Positions 12,161 through 24,984 of a DNA stretch of 64,000 nucleotides are shown here, in pieces. The position numbers were made by a program, and so were the translations under genes. The stretch's first letter is position 1. Each line of letters begins with the position of its first letter. A model generated the notes under the pieces. The model did no database searches. It had not been told where the DNA came from and worked only from the letters and a program-made list of their open reading frames with translations. Source of the stretch: Haemaphysalis longicornis (lineage: Eukaryota > Arthropoda > Arachnida > Ixodida > Ixodidae); contig CM023454.1 of the NCBI GenBank assembly GCA_013339765.2, forward strand, positions 39,142,950-39,206,949. The letters run 5' to 3'.

Positions 12161-13159
12161 TCCCGCTCACTTCGCTTCTTTTCAATCTAGCGAATAAAAA
12201 TTTTGGAGTATATTTGTAACAGATGTATACGAAGTATGCAAAGTTTAAAAAAGGATACAATAGTTTTCAAAACAAAAAGTATGTGTCTGTGAGAATTTTT
12301 TCTTGCCTTAGGTACATTTTCAGAGATATTTTAGAGACACAGGGCTGAACCATTTTCTATGTGTGTTAAATGCCTCTGGTGTTCTTCTGAACCACTATAA
12401 TAATGTGGCAATAACTATATTTTTAATAAATACACACAAAGCAGAAATACAAATTTTATTTACTTTGAGGACGAGAAGTGTAGATAAAAAAAGAAAATTT
12501 AGTTATACCATGTTAGTTCTGTTTCAGAAAGCATGTGAAGCACTGATAAAAAACTCACACAAAAATGGTTTTGGAATAAAAATAGTTATAGATTTATTGT
12601 TCCTTTTCTGAGCGGGAATTGGGTTTTGAGAAATCACCCAGCAAATATTTCCTTTCATTTTTTAAAATGTTTGTTTCTTGCGCAGATTCAGTGAAAATCT
12701 AGGCAATGCTCCTAGCACAATAGACGTCAGCCTAAAAAGATGGCAGTAATATGTACAAAAAACCAATTACTTGCGTGGAAAAAGAATAATAATGGATCGA
12801 CATAGCCTAAACAATCCTTTCGAAATGCAACCCCAAAGCCATTTTGAGAAACGCTGCGCCATAGCGGCTTCCAGTGAAATATAGAAACAATAAACTAACA
12901 ATGTGCTCTAGTCGTAGGTAATTATAAAAAATCGTTATAACTCGTTTTTAAAGAAGTAACACTGTACCAATAACCTCTGCAAAAAGTAACAAGTAACCAC
13001 TGCACCTCACATGAAACTTGCGGTGACAAGGCGTGTTTACGACTTGGGGTGGGTTTGGGGCAAATAACAACGACCTCTGTTGTGCATCTGTGGAAGCCAC
13101 TTCATGAGGATGTTCTCAAGGTGTGTTAGATTATTTTGGGAGAATAAAAACAATCTAAT
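12161..13159. other. AT-rich spacer, no gene recognised
   Basis: An 82-codon frame at 12363-12611 has AT-driven composition and no motif. Nothing else is supported here. Some sequence may be satellite too diverged to align by eye. Confidence 0.4.
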
Positions 13160-16100
13160 TTGCAGTTGGGTTTGCTATCCATCCCCATTAAGAGGTTTCA
13201 ACGGATATGCCGTAGATGCTCGGGTCATGGCCCGGGGTTTAATAAGGAAGTTCTTTTCACGCCTAGTAGTCGGTGTTGCACTGGCGGCCAGCGCCAAGCG
13301 CAGGAAACAAGCACCTTAATGTTAGTACCTGAGAATATAGAGGGGGAGCATAGCCCCTTCGTTAGCGTACTGGTCACGGCACCAGACGCGTATTGAGGGC
13401 CATGGGTTAGGATCCCAGCCATTGGGCATATTTTTTCGCTATCTTCATTTACAAAAACTGTATTTTCCAATTGAAATATTTTGGACAAATACATTTTCCC
13501 CTTTGCTTTTTTTACTGCCGACCCTGATTTTTATTTCGATGGGCCCTTCATTTCCTATTCTGTTGGCGACATGCAAACGAAGGATCTCTGTTCTCTCAGT
13601 ATTTGTGCCAATGGCAGCCTAAAATGTTGGTCGGCCCCTCTTTACATCTCGCAGACGCTGGAGGCATGGCCTGGGGCTGATTAAGACGGTGACTTTTACC
13701 CCTAGAAGTCAGAATGGCACTTGCTACCAACCCCAAGCCTACTAAGCCATTACTTCAAAATGCGTTCCCCAGAAACTGGGGGGTAGCACAGTCCGCGGGC
13801 AGAGTAGGGGTCGTCGCAAAAGACAGGTCTTCTGGAGGTTGTTCCCAGATCCCAACGGTTGCTAGTGTTTTTCGTCATCGTCTTTTAAGAAACTGTATGT
13901 TTCAATGATGACAAAATATTTTCCAAATTTTTCCCCTAAGCTTTCCTTGGCTTTTTTGACTCCCTAACCTTAATTATGTCCCATTTCAATGATCTCCTCA
14001 CTTCCAATTCTGATTTGTTACACACAAAAAAGGCACTTTGTTTCGACAGTTTTCAGGCCATAGGTAGCCTAAGATGGTTCAACACAGGCCGACCGCTCTC
14101 GGCCTGTCGTCTACGCTTGAGTCACCGGCCAGGCTTTAATAAGGCGGTCCCCTTCAGCTTAAGCAGTCGGACTGGCACTGGCGACTACTCCAAAGCACAG
14201 GGAACAATCACCTTAGCATCAGTGCCCGAAGAGTGAACAGGAGCGCTGCCCCATCAGTTGCGCGGTGGTCATCACACCAGACGCGTATTCTGTAGGTTTT
14301 TGGCTCGGTTTCCTACCAGGGGGCAGGTTTTCCTCCATAATCTTAAAAAAAACAGACTGTTTGTTTCAAATATATAAAAAACTTTCACATTTTTCTATTC
14401 GCTTTACTTGGTTTCCTGGGCTGTGTACCCGTATTTCCGTCTTAGTTTAACGAGCTCATCATGTTTCACTGTGATTGGTCACATGCAAGACGAGGGTTCC
14501 ACTTCTGCGGTCTTGTTGCCATATGCAGCCTCAGAGTTTTCAACTGTGGTGGACTCCTTCGGCATGACGTTGGTGCTCTTGTCACGACCGGGGTTTATGA
14601 AAATCCGTTTCTCGCCGGATAGTCGGGGGAACTGGCCAGCACTTCCAAAGACAGAAAAAAGTGACCTAAGTATTCGATAAAGTTGACGGGAGTATATCCC
14701 CACAGGCAGCGTAGTTGTTGGTCATCGCTCTAGGCGCGTTTTCTAGAAGTCGGGGGTTCGGATCCAACCGGGGGGCATAATTTCTTCCCTTTCTTTAAAA
14801 ATGTCTATATGATCAAGATCAATGAAAGTAAGAAGACCTACCACATTTTTCCATTTGCTTTCCTCGACTTCCTAGAATGCCTACAATTATTCATGTCTTT
14901 ATTCAACGAGCCCCTCATTTCTCATTTCTATTCGTAACATGTAAAGCAAGGCCTCTGTTGTGGCAGGAATTGTGCCATAGGTAGCTTAAGAGGTTTCAAC
15001 GCTAGCCGACCGCTCTCGTCATGTTGTAGACGCTCGACTCACAACCCGGGTGTCCCGAAAAAGGTTCCGTTCACCCCGTGTACTTGAAAAAATGCTGGCT
15101 ACCGCCCTCAAACCGAGAAACCTATTTCGTTACTACCGGCACTCGAGAATGCGGAGGGGGGCACAGCCCCTCCTGTAGACTAGTAGTCATCGCACCAGAC
15201 ACGTAGAAGGGGTCGTGGGTTCAGATTCCACCAATCGGGCATGTTTGGTTTTAAATTTCTTTATTAAAAACGGTATCTGTTTCAATAATACCAATTGGCA
15301 AACACAATTTGTCCTTTGGTTGCATGGCTTTCTAACTGCCCTCCCCGATGGCTGTCTAATTAAATGGGTCCTTCATTTACAATTGTTTCGCTATTAGCAA
15401 ATGGAAGGCCTCTGCTCGGCAGTCTTGGTGCCATTGGTACCTTAAGATAGTTCAGCCCCGGTAGATCGCCCTTGACATGTCGTATATACTGGAGTCATAG
15501 CCCTTGGCTACCCTTGCCTCCTAACCGTCGCAATGACCATGGCTACAACCTCAAGCACAAGAAGCGATTGATAACCTTAAAATAAGTTCCCCTGAAAGTG
15601 CGGGGTAGCACAGCCCCCCCCCCGGCAGCGCAGGCGTCATCGCACAAGATGTGTACTCTGGAGGTTGCGCTCGGATCCCTCGCGGCGGGGAGGTTTTCCT
15701 CCGTCTTACTTGCTTACTTTAAAACAACTACTGTTTCTTTGGTATCATACGGATCTCCACATTTTTACTTTTTTTTCCCTGCAAGTTGTGACTATCTATC
15801 CTTCTTTATGTTTTAATAAACGATCCCCTTATTTAACATTCTATATCGCTACATACAATGGAGGGTCTGTGTTCCGACCGTGTTGGTGCCATAGGTAGTT
15901 TATGATAGTTCCACAAAGTTCAGCCGCTTTTGTCTTATCGTCGATTTCTCCAGTCACCATGCGGGGTTTACTAAGAGGGTCCCCCTTCAAAACGAGCAGT
16001 TGGGTTGGCACGGGCAACCACGCCCAAGCATAGGAATCAATACCCTACCCTACCCAACACTATAGCATCGGCATTAGACATGTATTCAGGAGGTTGTGGG

Positions 16101-19100
16101 ACTCGGTTCCCTAACTGGCGGGCATGTTTTCCTCCATTACCTTTCTTTATTTTAATCAAAAACTGTCCGTTTCAATGACCAGCGAATGAACCCCACAATG
16201 TCCTCTTTGCCTTTCTTGCCTTTCTAGACTACCATCCTGATTTTCCGGTCTTAGTTCAATGAGGTCCTCATTTTTCATTGTGATTGGCCCCATGCAGAGA
16301 GGGTATCGGTTCTATCAGTCGTGTTACCACAGTTAGCTTAAGAGGGCTGAACACTGGCCGACTGGTCTCGGCATGTCGTAGAAGCTAGACTCATGGCCCT
16401 GGGGTTAACAAGAAGTTCCTATTCACCCCGTGTAGTCGAACTGCCCCTGGCTACCATTGCCAAGGGCAGGAAACAATTACCCTATCCCAAGTACCCGAAT
16501 GAGGGGAGGGATACTTCGAGCAGACGCGTTTTCTGGAGGTCGTGGACTCGGATCCGAGCCGGTAAAATTGTTTGCTGCCAATTTCTTTCAAAACGACATA
16601 TACGTATAAAAATAAAATGACCTACTACATTTTCCCGTTTGCTTTTCTTGGCTTTCTGGACTGCCGTGCCCTTATGGCAGTCTTAAATTAAGCAAGGCCC
16701 CTAATTTCCCATTTGAATTAGATACGCGACAAGCGAGGGTCTCCGTTTGTGCGCACTTGGCGCCGTCGATAGTTTTAGTGCCTAACGACGGTCGACCGCT
16801 CCCGGCATCTTCCAGGCACTCGCGTACCGACACGAGGGCTGAAATTGAGGATCCCCTTGCAATCCAAGTAGTCGGAGTGGTGCTGGCTACCACCCTTTAG
16901 CAGCACGTAACCTTAGAGGTGCTCTGACCTTACCAAAGAACCCGAGAAAGAGGAGCGAAGCACTCCCAACCATTAACATATCGGTCTTCCTTAAAGATGC
17001 ATGTTCTGGAGGTCGTGGATTCGGATCCAACCAGGTTGGCGTGTTTTTCTCTGCGTTCAAAAAGCCTGTACCTGTTTACAGAGAGTAAAATTACCTTACC
17101 ATTTTTCCAGTAACCTTGGCTTTTTTACTCCCTACCCATATTCTGTCTAAATTCAAAACGACTCTGATTTCCCCTTCTGATCCGCTAATTGCAAACCTAC
17201 ATACAAACCATGGGTTTCTCTTGTGCCAATCTTGGTGCCTTAGATAGCTGAAGAGGGCTCAGCACTAGTCGACCGCTCTCGGCAAGTCGTAGACGCTTTC
17301 AGTCACGTCCCGGGTTTTACTATGGTCCTGCTAACCCCGAGTGGTAGAACTGGCATTGGCTCACACCCCCCAGCACAGGAAACAATTACTTTATTATAAG
17401 AATATGAGAAAGTGGGGGGAATTAGAGCAGCGCCGGTTGTTTGTGCCATTACACCAGACGCGTTTTCTGGAAGTCATTGGTTCGGATCCCACCCGGCGGC
17501 CATATTTTTCTCCACTTTATTTTAAAAAAACTGCATCTGTTGCATTAAACATAATATCCGTATCACATTTTTCACTTTGCTTTCATTGGCTTTCTTGACT
17601 GCCTACCCTTTATCTCTCTAAATTCGACAAGCCTTTCATTTCAAATTCTGATTTGCTACTTCCATAGAGAGGGTCACTTTTCTGCCGACTTGGTGCGATA
17701 GGTAGCCTTAAAGGCTTCAACAATGTTCGACCACTCTCACCAGGTCGTAGACACTGGAGTCACTCCCGGGGGCTAATACGAAGGACCTCTTCACCGCGAA
17801 TAGTCGGAGTGGCCCTGGTAAACGCCGCCATTCAGGAAACAATAACCTTAATTTAAGTACCCAAGAAATTGCAGGGGATCATTCCAGCTCCGGTGCGTAG
17901 TGATCGCACCAGACGCGTAGTGTGGAGGTCATGGATTGGGATCTTGCCCAGCCGACGTGTGTTTCTCCACTTTCTTTCTAAGAAATGTTGTAACTGTTTT
18001 AATTATCATTAGGAACCCATCGCATTCTGCCTTTTGCTATCCCTTGATTTCTTGACTGTCTATCGTTATTTCTCTCTTAATTAAACAAGCCCCGAATTTC
18101 TCACTCGGTTTCGCTACATGAAAATGCGGGGTTTTCGGTTCCGATACTATTGGTGCCATAGTTCGCTTAAGTTGGTTCAACACTAGTCGACCGCTCTCTG
18201 CATGCCGTAGACACTCGAGTCATGTCCCTGCTTTTATAAGAAGGTCCTCTTTATCGGAAGTCGGACAGACGGGCACTAGCTAACACCCCAAAGCACAGGA
18301 AACCATAACCTTAACATAAATACCACAAAAAAGGGTGTGTTGGGTGCACTTCCCGCTGTCAATGGAAGGGTCATCGCAGAACACGGGTATTCTGAAGGTT
18401 GTGCTGAGATACCAAACGGCCACCGCGTTTTTCTCCTTGTTATAAAAAACTGTATGTTTCAATTACAATGAAAATCACATTGGACGTTTTCCTCTTGGCA
18501 TTATTCAGCTATCCTGACAACCTACCCTCAATTATCTCTTGATTCAACGCTACCCATATTACCCATTCCGATTTGCTACATGCAAAGAAAGGTGTCTGTT
18601 TTGACAGCGTGGTGCAATAGTTAGCTAAAAAGGTTTTAAAACTTGTTTGACGGCTCTCGACATATCGACGCTCGAGTCAACACCCGGGGTTTAATAAAAA
18701 GGTCCCGTTCACCCTTAGTAGTGAGAGTTTTACTGGGTTTACCGCTGAGCACATGAACAAATACTTCATATTAGTACCCAAAAAATTGGTGGGAGCACAG
18801 CTGCCCCGGTTTCGCTGTGGTCTCCGCACGAGAAGTTTAAATGGGATGTCGCGGGTGTGGATGCCCACCTGTGTGTGCATTTCTCTCCACTTTTAAAAAA
18901 ATGGAATCTGTTTCAATTATACGAGATGACCTCAAACATTTTCCTGGAGCTTTCCTTGGCTTTATATACTCCCTACCTTTATTTCTGTCCTAATTGGACG
19001 AGGCTTTGATTTCGCATTCTGATTCGCCGTATGCAAAGCGAGGGTCACGTCTGGCCGTCTTCCCTCCCGTAAGTACCATAAACGGGTTCAACACTGGTCG

Positions 19101-19887
19101 ACCGTTCTCGACACGTCGTAGACGCTCGAATTACAGCCCAGGATTTATAAAAAGGTCCCCTGCACCCAGAGTAGTCTGAGTAGGACTTGCTACCTGTCCC
19201 AAGCACAGAAAACAATGTGCCTAGCATCAGTACCTAGAATGTGGAGGAGAGCGCCACCCCACCAGGAGCGCGGTGGCCACCGCACCAGATGTGTATGCTG
19301 GAAATTGTGGTCTTGGTATCTTACCAGCGGGCAGGATTTCACCACATTTAAAAAAAATACCTCGGTAATAATAAATAACCTAACACATTTCCTTTTTTGT
19401 TTTCCTTGACCTTCCTGACTACCGCTCCCAATTCTCTCCTAATAAAACCAGCACCTAATTTCCCATTCTGATTCGCCCGATGGAAAACGAGGGACTCGGT
19501 TCTGCAAGGGTTGGCGCAATAGGTAGTTTTAAAGGGTTCAACGCTGGTCGACCACTCTCGACATCTGAAAAACGCTCGAGGCACATCCCGGGGTTTATAA
19601 GAAGGTCCTCTTCAGCCCCACTATTGGCATTTACGCTGGCTTCTACATCTAAGCACAGAAAACAATAGCCAAACATTATTGCCCGAAAATTGAAGGGAGC
19701 ATAGCCCCGCCTGTGTTCTGGCATTATTGGTGTCATAGGTAGCTTAGGAGGGTTCAATCCTGGTCGACCGCTCTCGTGTCATAAACGAACAAGTCACGGT
19801 ACGTGTGTCATGGTGGTCATAGCCCAAGACAATAGTCTCGAAGTCGTGGGTTCTGGCCCCACCGGGCCGTCATGTTTTAAAGAGGCG
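13160..19887 (+). repeat. main array of the ~455-bp satellite with tRNA-like segment
   Basis: About fifteen head-to-tail units, strongly diverged from one another. A shared anchor ('cgtagacgctcgagtcatggcc' type) recurs near 13212, 13652, 14110, 15027, 15485, 15947, 16383, 16818, 17290, 17752, 18207, 18668, 19120 and 19572, giving periods of roughly 435-475 bp. Each unit has the order: 'ttggtgccataggtagcttaa' box, 'gtcgaccgctctcg' box, anchor, 'aagcacaggaaacaatt' box, then 'gagcacagccccgc', which leads into a tRNA-like block with A-box-like and GGTTCGGATCC B-box-like motifs. T-rich blocks and 'cattctgattcgctacatgcaaagcgag' follow. No unit carries a real ORF. The divergence indicates an old array that is no longer homogenised. 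Confidence 0.85.
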
Positions 19888-19969
19888 CTTTGTACCTCAA
19901 TCTCAAAAGGGTTCTTTCGCGACCATTAGTGTCACGAGAAAGCTCCCACAAACAAGTAAAAGAACTTAC

Positions 19970-20045
19970 GGTCACCATCAGGAATCAAACTTGAAAGTAA
20001 TAGAGCGGGGGCCCAATGTCTTACCGACTGACCTAGGAGCTCCGT
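19970..20045 (-). other. tRNA-like (SINE-type) segment, degenerate
   Basis: Read on the minus strand there is an A-box-like TAGGTCAGTCGGTAAG and, about 35 bases later, a B-box-like AAGTTTGATTCC. The stems do not form a convincing tRNA, so this is probably a tRNA-derived repeat remnant inside the left inverted arm. Confidence 0.3.
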
Positions 20046-20529
20046 CATAGACAAGGTAAACAGGAAATAAACTCACCGAGCACATATCAGGGTTTACCAC
20101 CGGCATTTAACCTCTCGCGCCACTGCGCGGTCAAATGACGGCGTGTGTATAGGTCGTGTGCGCGCATTGCGTATGTGCACGAAACTCACACCAATGCATG
20201 CCATCTCACTTATCCCTCGTCTGTGCCACCAATCTGGTTGCCTCTGTCGGTGGCCGCAAAGACGGAGAAGAAGTAGTACATGTCGCACCTGGTTTGCGCT
20301 TTTTCCACTTTGTAAAAAATTAGCGGCACTCCACCCTGTGATTGTGGTTGGAAAGCAAAGCTGTAAACGGCGCCCAGAACGGTTACCCGTTGCGACATCC
20401 CTTAAATTCACTTACATTGCTCTAAGAATAGTGAAACCAGAGACAAGTGAAATGCACATAACCAAACCCTCAATTATTTCAAAGGTATTATTAGTATGGT
20501 TGCCGTAATGCATTATGCATTAGCGGTGG
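20046..20529. other. spacer between inverted arm and LINE, no gene recognised
   Basis: Open frames on both strands cover about 20094-20508 (105 and 121 codons), but neither has a recognisable domain. Overlapping on both strands, they look like chance frames. Confidence 0.4.
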
Positions 20530-22200
20530 TTGGTTGAGTTATATTTATGTAGCACAATAGTGGACACCTTTTTTAGAATTAAATGAAGCTCAAACATAGA
20601 CTTAGACGATCACACTTCTGCTGTCTCTGTAATCGCGGACGGAGGCGACGAGATATGCGGCAGAGGCGGAAGAGGAGATAGAGGAGGAAGTACAATTCAT
20701 ATTTCTGAACGGCCAGAGTGCGGCGCAGGGGAGTGGTTTTTTCCTTCACTGTAGCCTATATTCAGTCAGCGCCGCTTGTGCTCTGTCCACCAGCTGAAGA
20801 TGGGCAGGGAGAGAGGGGCTGAACAGCAGTATCTTCTATTGGTCTTGTTTGGTATTTGACGGAAAGACAGGAGGGCTCTCAAGGCTAAATTCGCACACGC
20901 CGATTATGTGGCAGAGTGCTCATACTTCACAGCAAAGTTTACATTCGGCGTCGTAGCGATTCGGGTGCGTTAAGTGAAGACGCGTCGTGTGTGGGAAGGA
21001 GCTGGATTGTATCAGCCGCAGGTTAGTTTGTTGTTCCATTGAAAGGTCAGCGTAAGGCGAAGGTAGGGTCTCTCTCAGAAGGCGATATTTGGGTTATGTC
21101 CTGAACGAGACAAGCGGGTGACCTCGTGCAGCTCCAGAACACGAGGGGTAAAATTGGAGGTTTGTTGGTCGGCGTGTTCGTTGCCCTCTATGGAAGCGTG
21201 AGCGGGTGTCCTGAAGAGCTGAATCGACCATTTGAGGAGTGGTTTTTTAGCACAAGCAGTGCAAGTCGGGACACCAAACCTGACTGGAAATTCCTATGGG
21301 CTCGTTGGAAATCAGTGACTACCTTACGCACCCCCCGATTGAGTGAAAAGGCGACATCTGCTTCTTCTACTGCCGGAATGTCTTCGGTCTTGAGTGAGGC
21401 ACAAGCATGGAGGTTGGTTCTGGAGGTAGCCACGATGATGGTGTACTGCTGCCTTGGATGTTGGGAGACATCACTGTAGATATCTACATAATCCCCACCG
21501 AGGGTGGCGTTGAGGGCTTGAGCCCGTGCTTTCCAGCGACCATGGTCGTGTGAGAGGTTAATATTTCTAAGTAACGGGAACATCTTTAGTTGTTGTCGCC
21601 AAAAGTCCAGGATTTCATCAGGCGCAGTGGTATTCTGTGCTGCCCAGCCAATCTGGTGAAGGATGTGGCGACCCACCCCAGTTCCACTCATTCGGAGCTT
21701 CTGAATAGAAAAGTGGCCATCAATCAGCTCTTCCACAGTGTTGAAAATAGAGACCCGTGGTAAGTAGTGTCTCTGTCTACGCACTCGTCGGAAGACCATT
21801 GGCTTGCTCAACCGCCTTCATAACCATTATATAAAGCAGGTTTATGTCTTTCTTGCCGAGAATACCGGGTTGACGTAAGTGATTCTCGAGAGTACAAAAG
21901 CTTGAACTAATCGAAAGGTGTCCCATTCATTGCGGCCTGTCTTCTTGGTGGCAACTCGCTTGATTATGTGTATGATTTTATTCATGCTGTGTTTGAGGTG
22001 CTGCAAGGGTACGTCATTCTTGTTGTTGGCCTGATGATGTAGGCGAAGGATCTTGATGCTGGGGCTTGGAGTGAAGGCCTGGCAATCAAGGAGTATTTCA
22101 ATGTGTTTCTTGAGGTGTCGTTTGGACTGAAGGCGGTCAACAAGGAGCAAAGATATTTTACGTGAACACTAGAAGCCACAGGCTTTAGCACATTGACGTA
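20530..22200 (-). pseudogene. I-type LINE fragment: RT C-terminus, RNase H and C-terminal zinc motif
   Basis: Three linked parts of an I-clade LINE ORF2 on the minus strand. (1) 22150-21842: tail of RT with HIIKRVATKKTGRNEWDTFR and LVQAFVLSRI. (2) 21811-21188: a 207-codon open stretch containing an RNase H domain (YVDIYSDVS strand, then the ASLKTEDIPAVEEADVAFSL segment). (3) About 21180-20760: shifted frames ending with a C-terminal Cys/His block (CKLCCEV ... ALCHII). Jockey and CR1 LINEs lack RNase H, so the domain supports the I/R1-like assignment. The 5' part of RT and the endonuclease are missing. The first Asp of the RNase H core is present in YVD, but frameshifts elsewhere make it inactive. 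Confidence 0.75.
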
Positions 22201-22468
22201 CTAGAAGCGATATGCCATGGGTTGGCGTGAGCTTCCTTTAATCGCTATTCGGTTGAATTCAGCGAGAATGCAGGGGTTAAACCCGTACCTGTGCTTGGTG
22301 AGTGTGCACCACCTCTCTGCCCCATCTCCGCTTGGGCTCTGGCTTTAATTACTCTATTAGTTCCAGGTTTTCTTCCAGGCGGTGCCAGTGAATTATTTTA
22401 CTTCTTTGCAAGAATTTTCTGTTGACACCAATGGTCGCGAAAGAACCCATGGTGGTAGAGGTACAAAG

Positions 22469-22724
22469 ATTTGCTTCAAAAATGTTTCCAGTCAGGTTGT
22501 TCACCAATATACCTCAACCAACCACCATTCATTCATTAATTGAATAAACCTTTGCAACCAATATCTCTGACGTAGTATATGGCGTGGTAAGTGCATTTAA
22601 CTATTCTTTAGTTTCATCCTTTGTAGAGCCACGTGTGTGAATTCAAATCACCTGGCATGGGCAATCGCTCTCGGTGTCGTTTACAGCTTCGCTTTACCAC
22701 CACCTTCACATGGTGGATGGTCCG
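22469..22724. other. spacer after right inverted arm, no gene recognised
   Basis: Short non-satellite sequence with a 'ccattcattcattaattgaataaac' stretch, then the satellite resumes. Confidence 0.4.
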
Positions 22725-24686
22725 CTACTTTTTTGTTTGTTTGAAAAACTATCTGTTTCAATGTTAACAAAAAGCCCTACGCCTTTTCCCCTTTGCTTTT
22801 AAATGCAATTTTGACTGCCTATTCTTATATGTTTCCTAATACAACGAGTCCCAAAATTTTCCTTCTACGTCGTTACATGCAAAGCGAGGGCTCTGTTCGG
22901 GCAGTGCGGTAGTCATAGTAAGCGTAATGGGTTTCAAAGCTGGTCTACATGTCTCGACATGTCGTAGATGATCGAGGCATGGCCGGGGGTTAACAAGGTC
23001 ACCTTCACCCCGCGCAGTCCAGGTGGCCGAATCTACTACGCCCAATGAGAGGAAACAATTACCTTACCAATGTATCCGAAAGGTAGGGGAGCACAGGGTA
23101 CAGACGCGTATTCTGCAGCTAGTAGGTTTGGATCTTACCCGACTTCGAAGTTTTCTTTCAGTTTATTGCTATATTTTGCAAGCGCTGTATCTGTTTCAAC
23201 GATAATAAAAATAACCACCACATCTTCCCTTTCGCTTTCCTTGGTATTCTTGAATCCACACCCTTTTCCTGTCTTACTTCTATGAGTCCCTTATTTTTCA
23301 TTCTGATTCTCTCGATGCTAAGTGGGGGACTCTGATCGAAGAGTCTTCGTGCCATAGCTGTATTAGGAGGGTTCAAGACTGGTCGACCGATCCCAACATA
23401 GCCAACATGCTCGAGTTCGGGCACAGGGGTTAACAAGATAGTCACCTTCTCCTCGAGTAGTTGGAGTGGCACTCCCTGGCAACCCCAAGCACCTAAACAG
23501 TTACCATACCATCACTAGCCGAGAAAGTCGACAGGAGCACAGCCCCGCTGAGAGCGCAATGTTCGTCGCAACACACACATATTCTGGAGGTCGTGTGTTC
23601 GGATACCTCCCGGCGGCCACGATTCGGACCACTTTTAAAAAAAGCTGTATCTGTTTTAATAAAAATAAAATGAACTATCTCAGTTATCTCTTCGCGGTCA
23701 TTTGGTTTTTTTACTGCCAACCCTTGTTTAAGTCTGATTTCAACGAGCCCATATGTTCCCATTCAGATTAACTGCCAAGCAATGGCCTCTGTTCCGACAG
23801 TCCTAATGCCTTATGTAGCATAAGAGGGTTCAAAACTGGTCAAACGCTCTAGACATAATGTAAACGATGGATTCAGGGCCTGGTAATAATAAGAAATTTC
23901 CCTTCAATCCGAGAAATCGGAGTGCCGCTGGCTACGACCCCGAAGCACAGGACACAATTGCCTTAACATCAGACCCGAAAAATTGGATGGGAGCACAGCC
24001 CCTTATGTAGCGAAGTGGTCATCACACCAGGCGTGCATTGGAGGTCCTAGTATCACTTTCCGTGCATCAGGCATGTTTTTCTCGCTTTCATTCTGTTAAA
24101 AAGTGCCTCTGTTTCAGTGATAATAATTTGCCCAACCACAATTTTTTCTTTGGTATTCTTGGCTTCCTTAACTGCCTAACATGACTGCTGGCGAAATCAA
24201 TGGTTTCTTTATTTCTCATAATGTCCGCCTCATGCAAACCCAGGGACCCTGTTCTCGCAGTCTTGGTTCCATTGCTAACTTAAGATAGTTGAACGCTGGC
24301 CAGCCCCTCTAGATTATCGTAAACGATGTAGTCATGGCCCTTGCGTTATTAAGAAGGTCCCTTTCCCCCAGTTGTCCGAGTGGCGCTGGCAACCGCCTCC
24401 AAGTGCAGGAAAAAAAATACCTTGACATAGATACCCAAGAAAGTGTTGGGGAAACAGCCCTACCAGTGGTGTTCCGGTCATCGCACCATACCGGTATTCT
24501 GGAGGTCGTGGGTTCGGATCCCACCCGACGGACTTTTTCTCGCCGATTTCTTTCTGTCTAAAAACATTCATCTGTTTTCGATGACCTGCCGCATTCTCCC
24601 ATTTGCTTTCAAAGGTTTTCTTGACTACCAACCCTTTATTCTGTCTTAATTCAACGAGAGCCCCTCATTTCCTCTTCTGACTCGCT
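22725..24686 (+). repeat. continuation of the 455-bp satellite array (about 4.3 units)
   Basis: Anchors of the unit recur near 22972, 23410, 23865 and 24325, with the same order of boxes as at 13-19 kb. The last unit (24440-24686) is the best conserved in its tRNA-like block and stops at 'ctgactcgcta', where a (TA)n tract begins. Confidence 0.85.
24454..24532 (+). other. best-preserved tRNA-like block of a satellite unit
   Basis: The T-arm is perfect: GTGGG (24508-24512), a 7-nt loop TTCGGAT, CCCAC (24520-24524). Upstream, CCATA...TCTGG-type sequence resembles an anticodon arm (perfect CCAGA/TCTGG in sister units such as 17453-17469), and the outer ends in sister units (GCCGG...CCGGC) resemble an acceptor stem. 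The A box is degraded. I read it as tRNA-derived and possibly once RNA polymerase III transcribed, not as a working tRNA gene; the anticodon loop lacks the usual U33. Confidence 0.45.
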
Positions 24687-24760
24687 ATATATGTGTGTAT
24701 ATATGTATATATATATATATATAATATATATATATATATAATATATATATATATATATAG
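24687..24760. repeat. (TA)n microsatellite
   Basis: Imperfect TA tract with TG interruptions between the satellite array and the LTR of the first Ty3/Gypsy element. Confidence 0.9.
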
Positions 24761-24956
24761 AGTCGAGGACTCGTGAAGGAGAGCGGTTTATTCCGAGAGC
24801 CGATAACCGAGGAAGACCCCGTCAGGAAGCGGTGATGATGATGCCAGAAGCCGAGATGATGAAGATAAAGCGATGACGATAGGGCATCCTATCGGAGCAC
24901 GGCGATTGTCCCAGCACAGTAGATTGTCCCAAGACTGTATATTCTCCTTGTGCTCA
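24761..24956 (-). repeat. 3' LTR of Ty3/Gypsy element 1
   Basis: On the minus strand it begins TGAGCACAAGG and holds an AATAAA near the end (plus 24790-24796). It shares with 27757-27880 a 120-160 base block ('ccgaggaagac' through 'gactgtatattctccttg'). The outer edge at the (TA)n tract is uncertain by a few bases. Confidence 0.7.
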
Positions 24957-24984
24957 CACTTATCTCGCCCCTCTTCGAAAGCGG

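Larger units (their letters stand above)
19888..22468. repeat. 2.6-kb segment bounded by inverted repeats inside the satellite array
   Basis: The left arm (19888-19933, CTTTGTACCTC ... GGGTTCTTTCGCGACC ... GTGTC) matches the reverse complement of 22424-22468 with few differences. Weaker similarity continues inward for roughly another 60 bases on each side. Outside both arms the satellite resumes (immediately on the left, after about 260 bases on the right). This could be a TIR-bounded DNA element that later received a LINE, or two opposite copies of one short repeat. No transposase is visible and no target-site duplication could be fixed. Confidence 0.55.

Noticed and set aside
20143..20508. 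121-codon plus-strand frame
   Set aside because: Overlaps a 105-codon minus frame, has no domain or codon structure, and lies in a patchwork of repeats.
13360..24532. tRNA genes in the satellite units
   Set aside because: The T-arm is good in places, but D-arm, acceptor stem and anticodon loop are not jointly intact in any unit that I can read.
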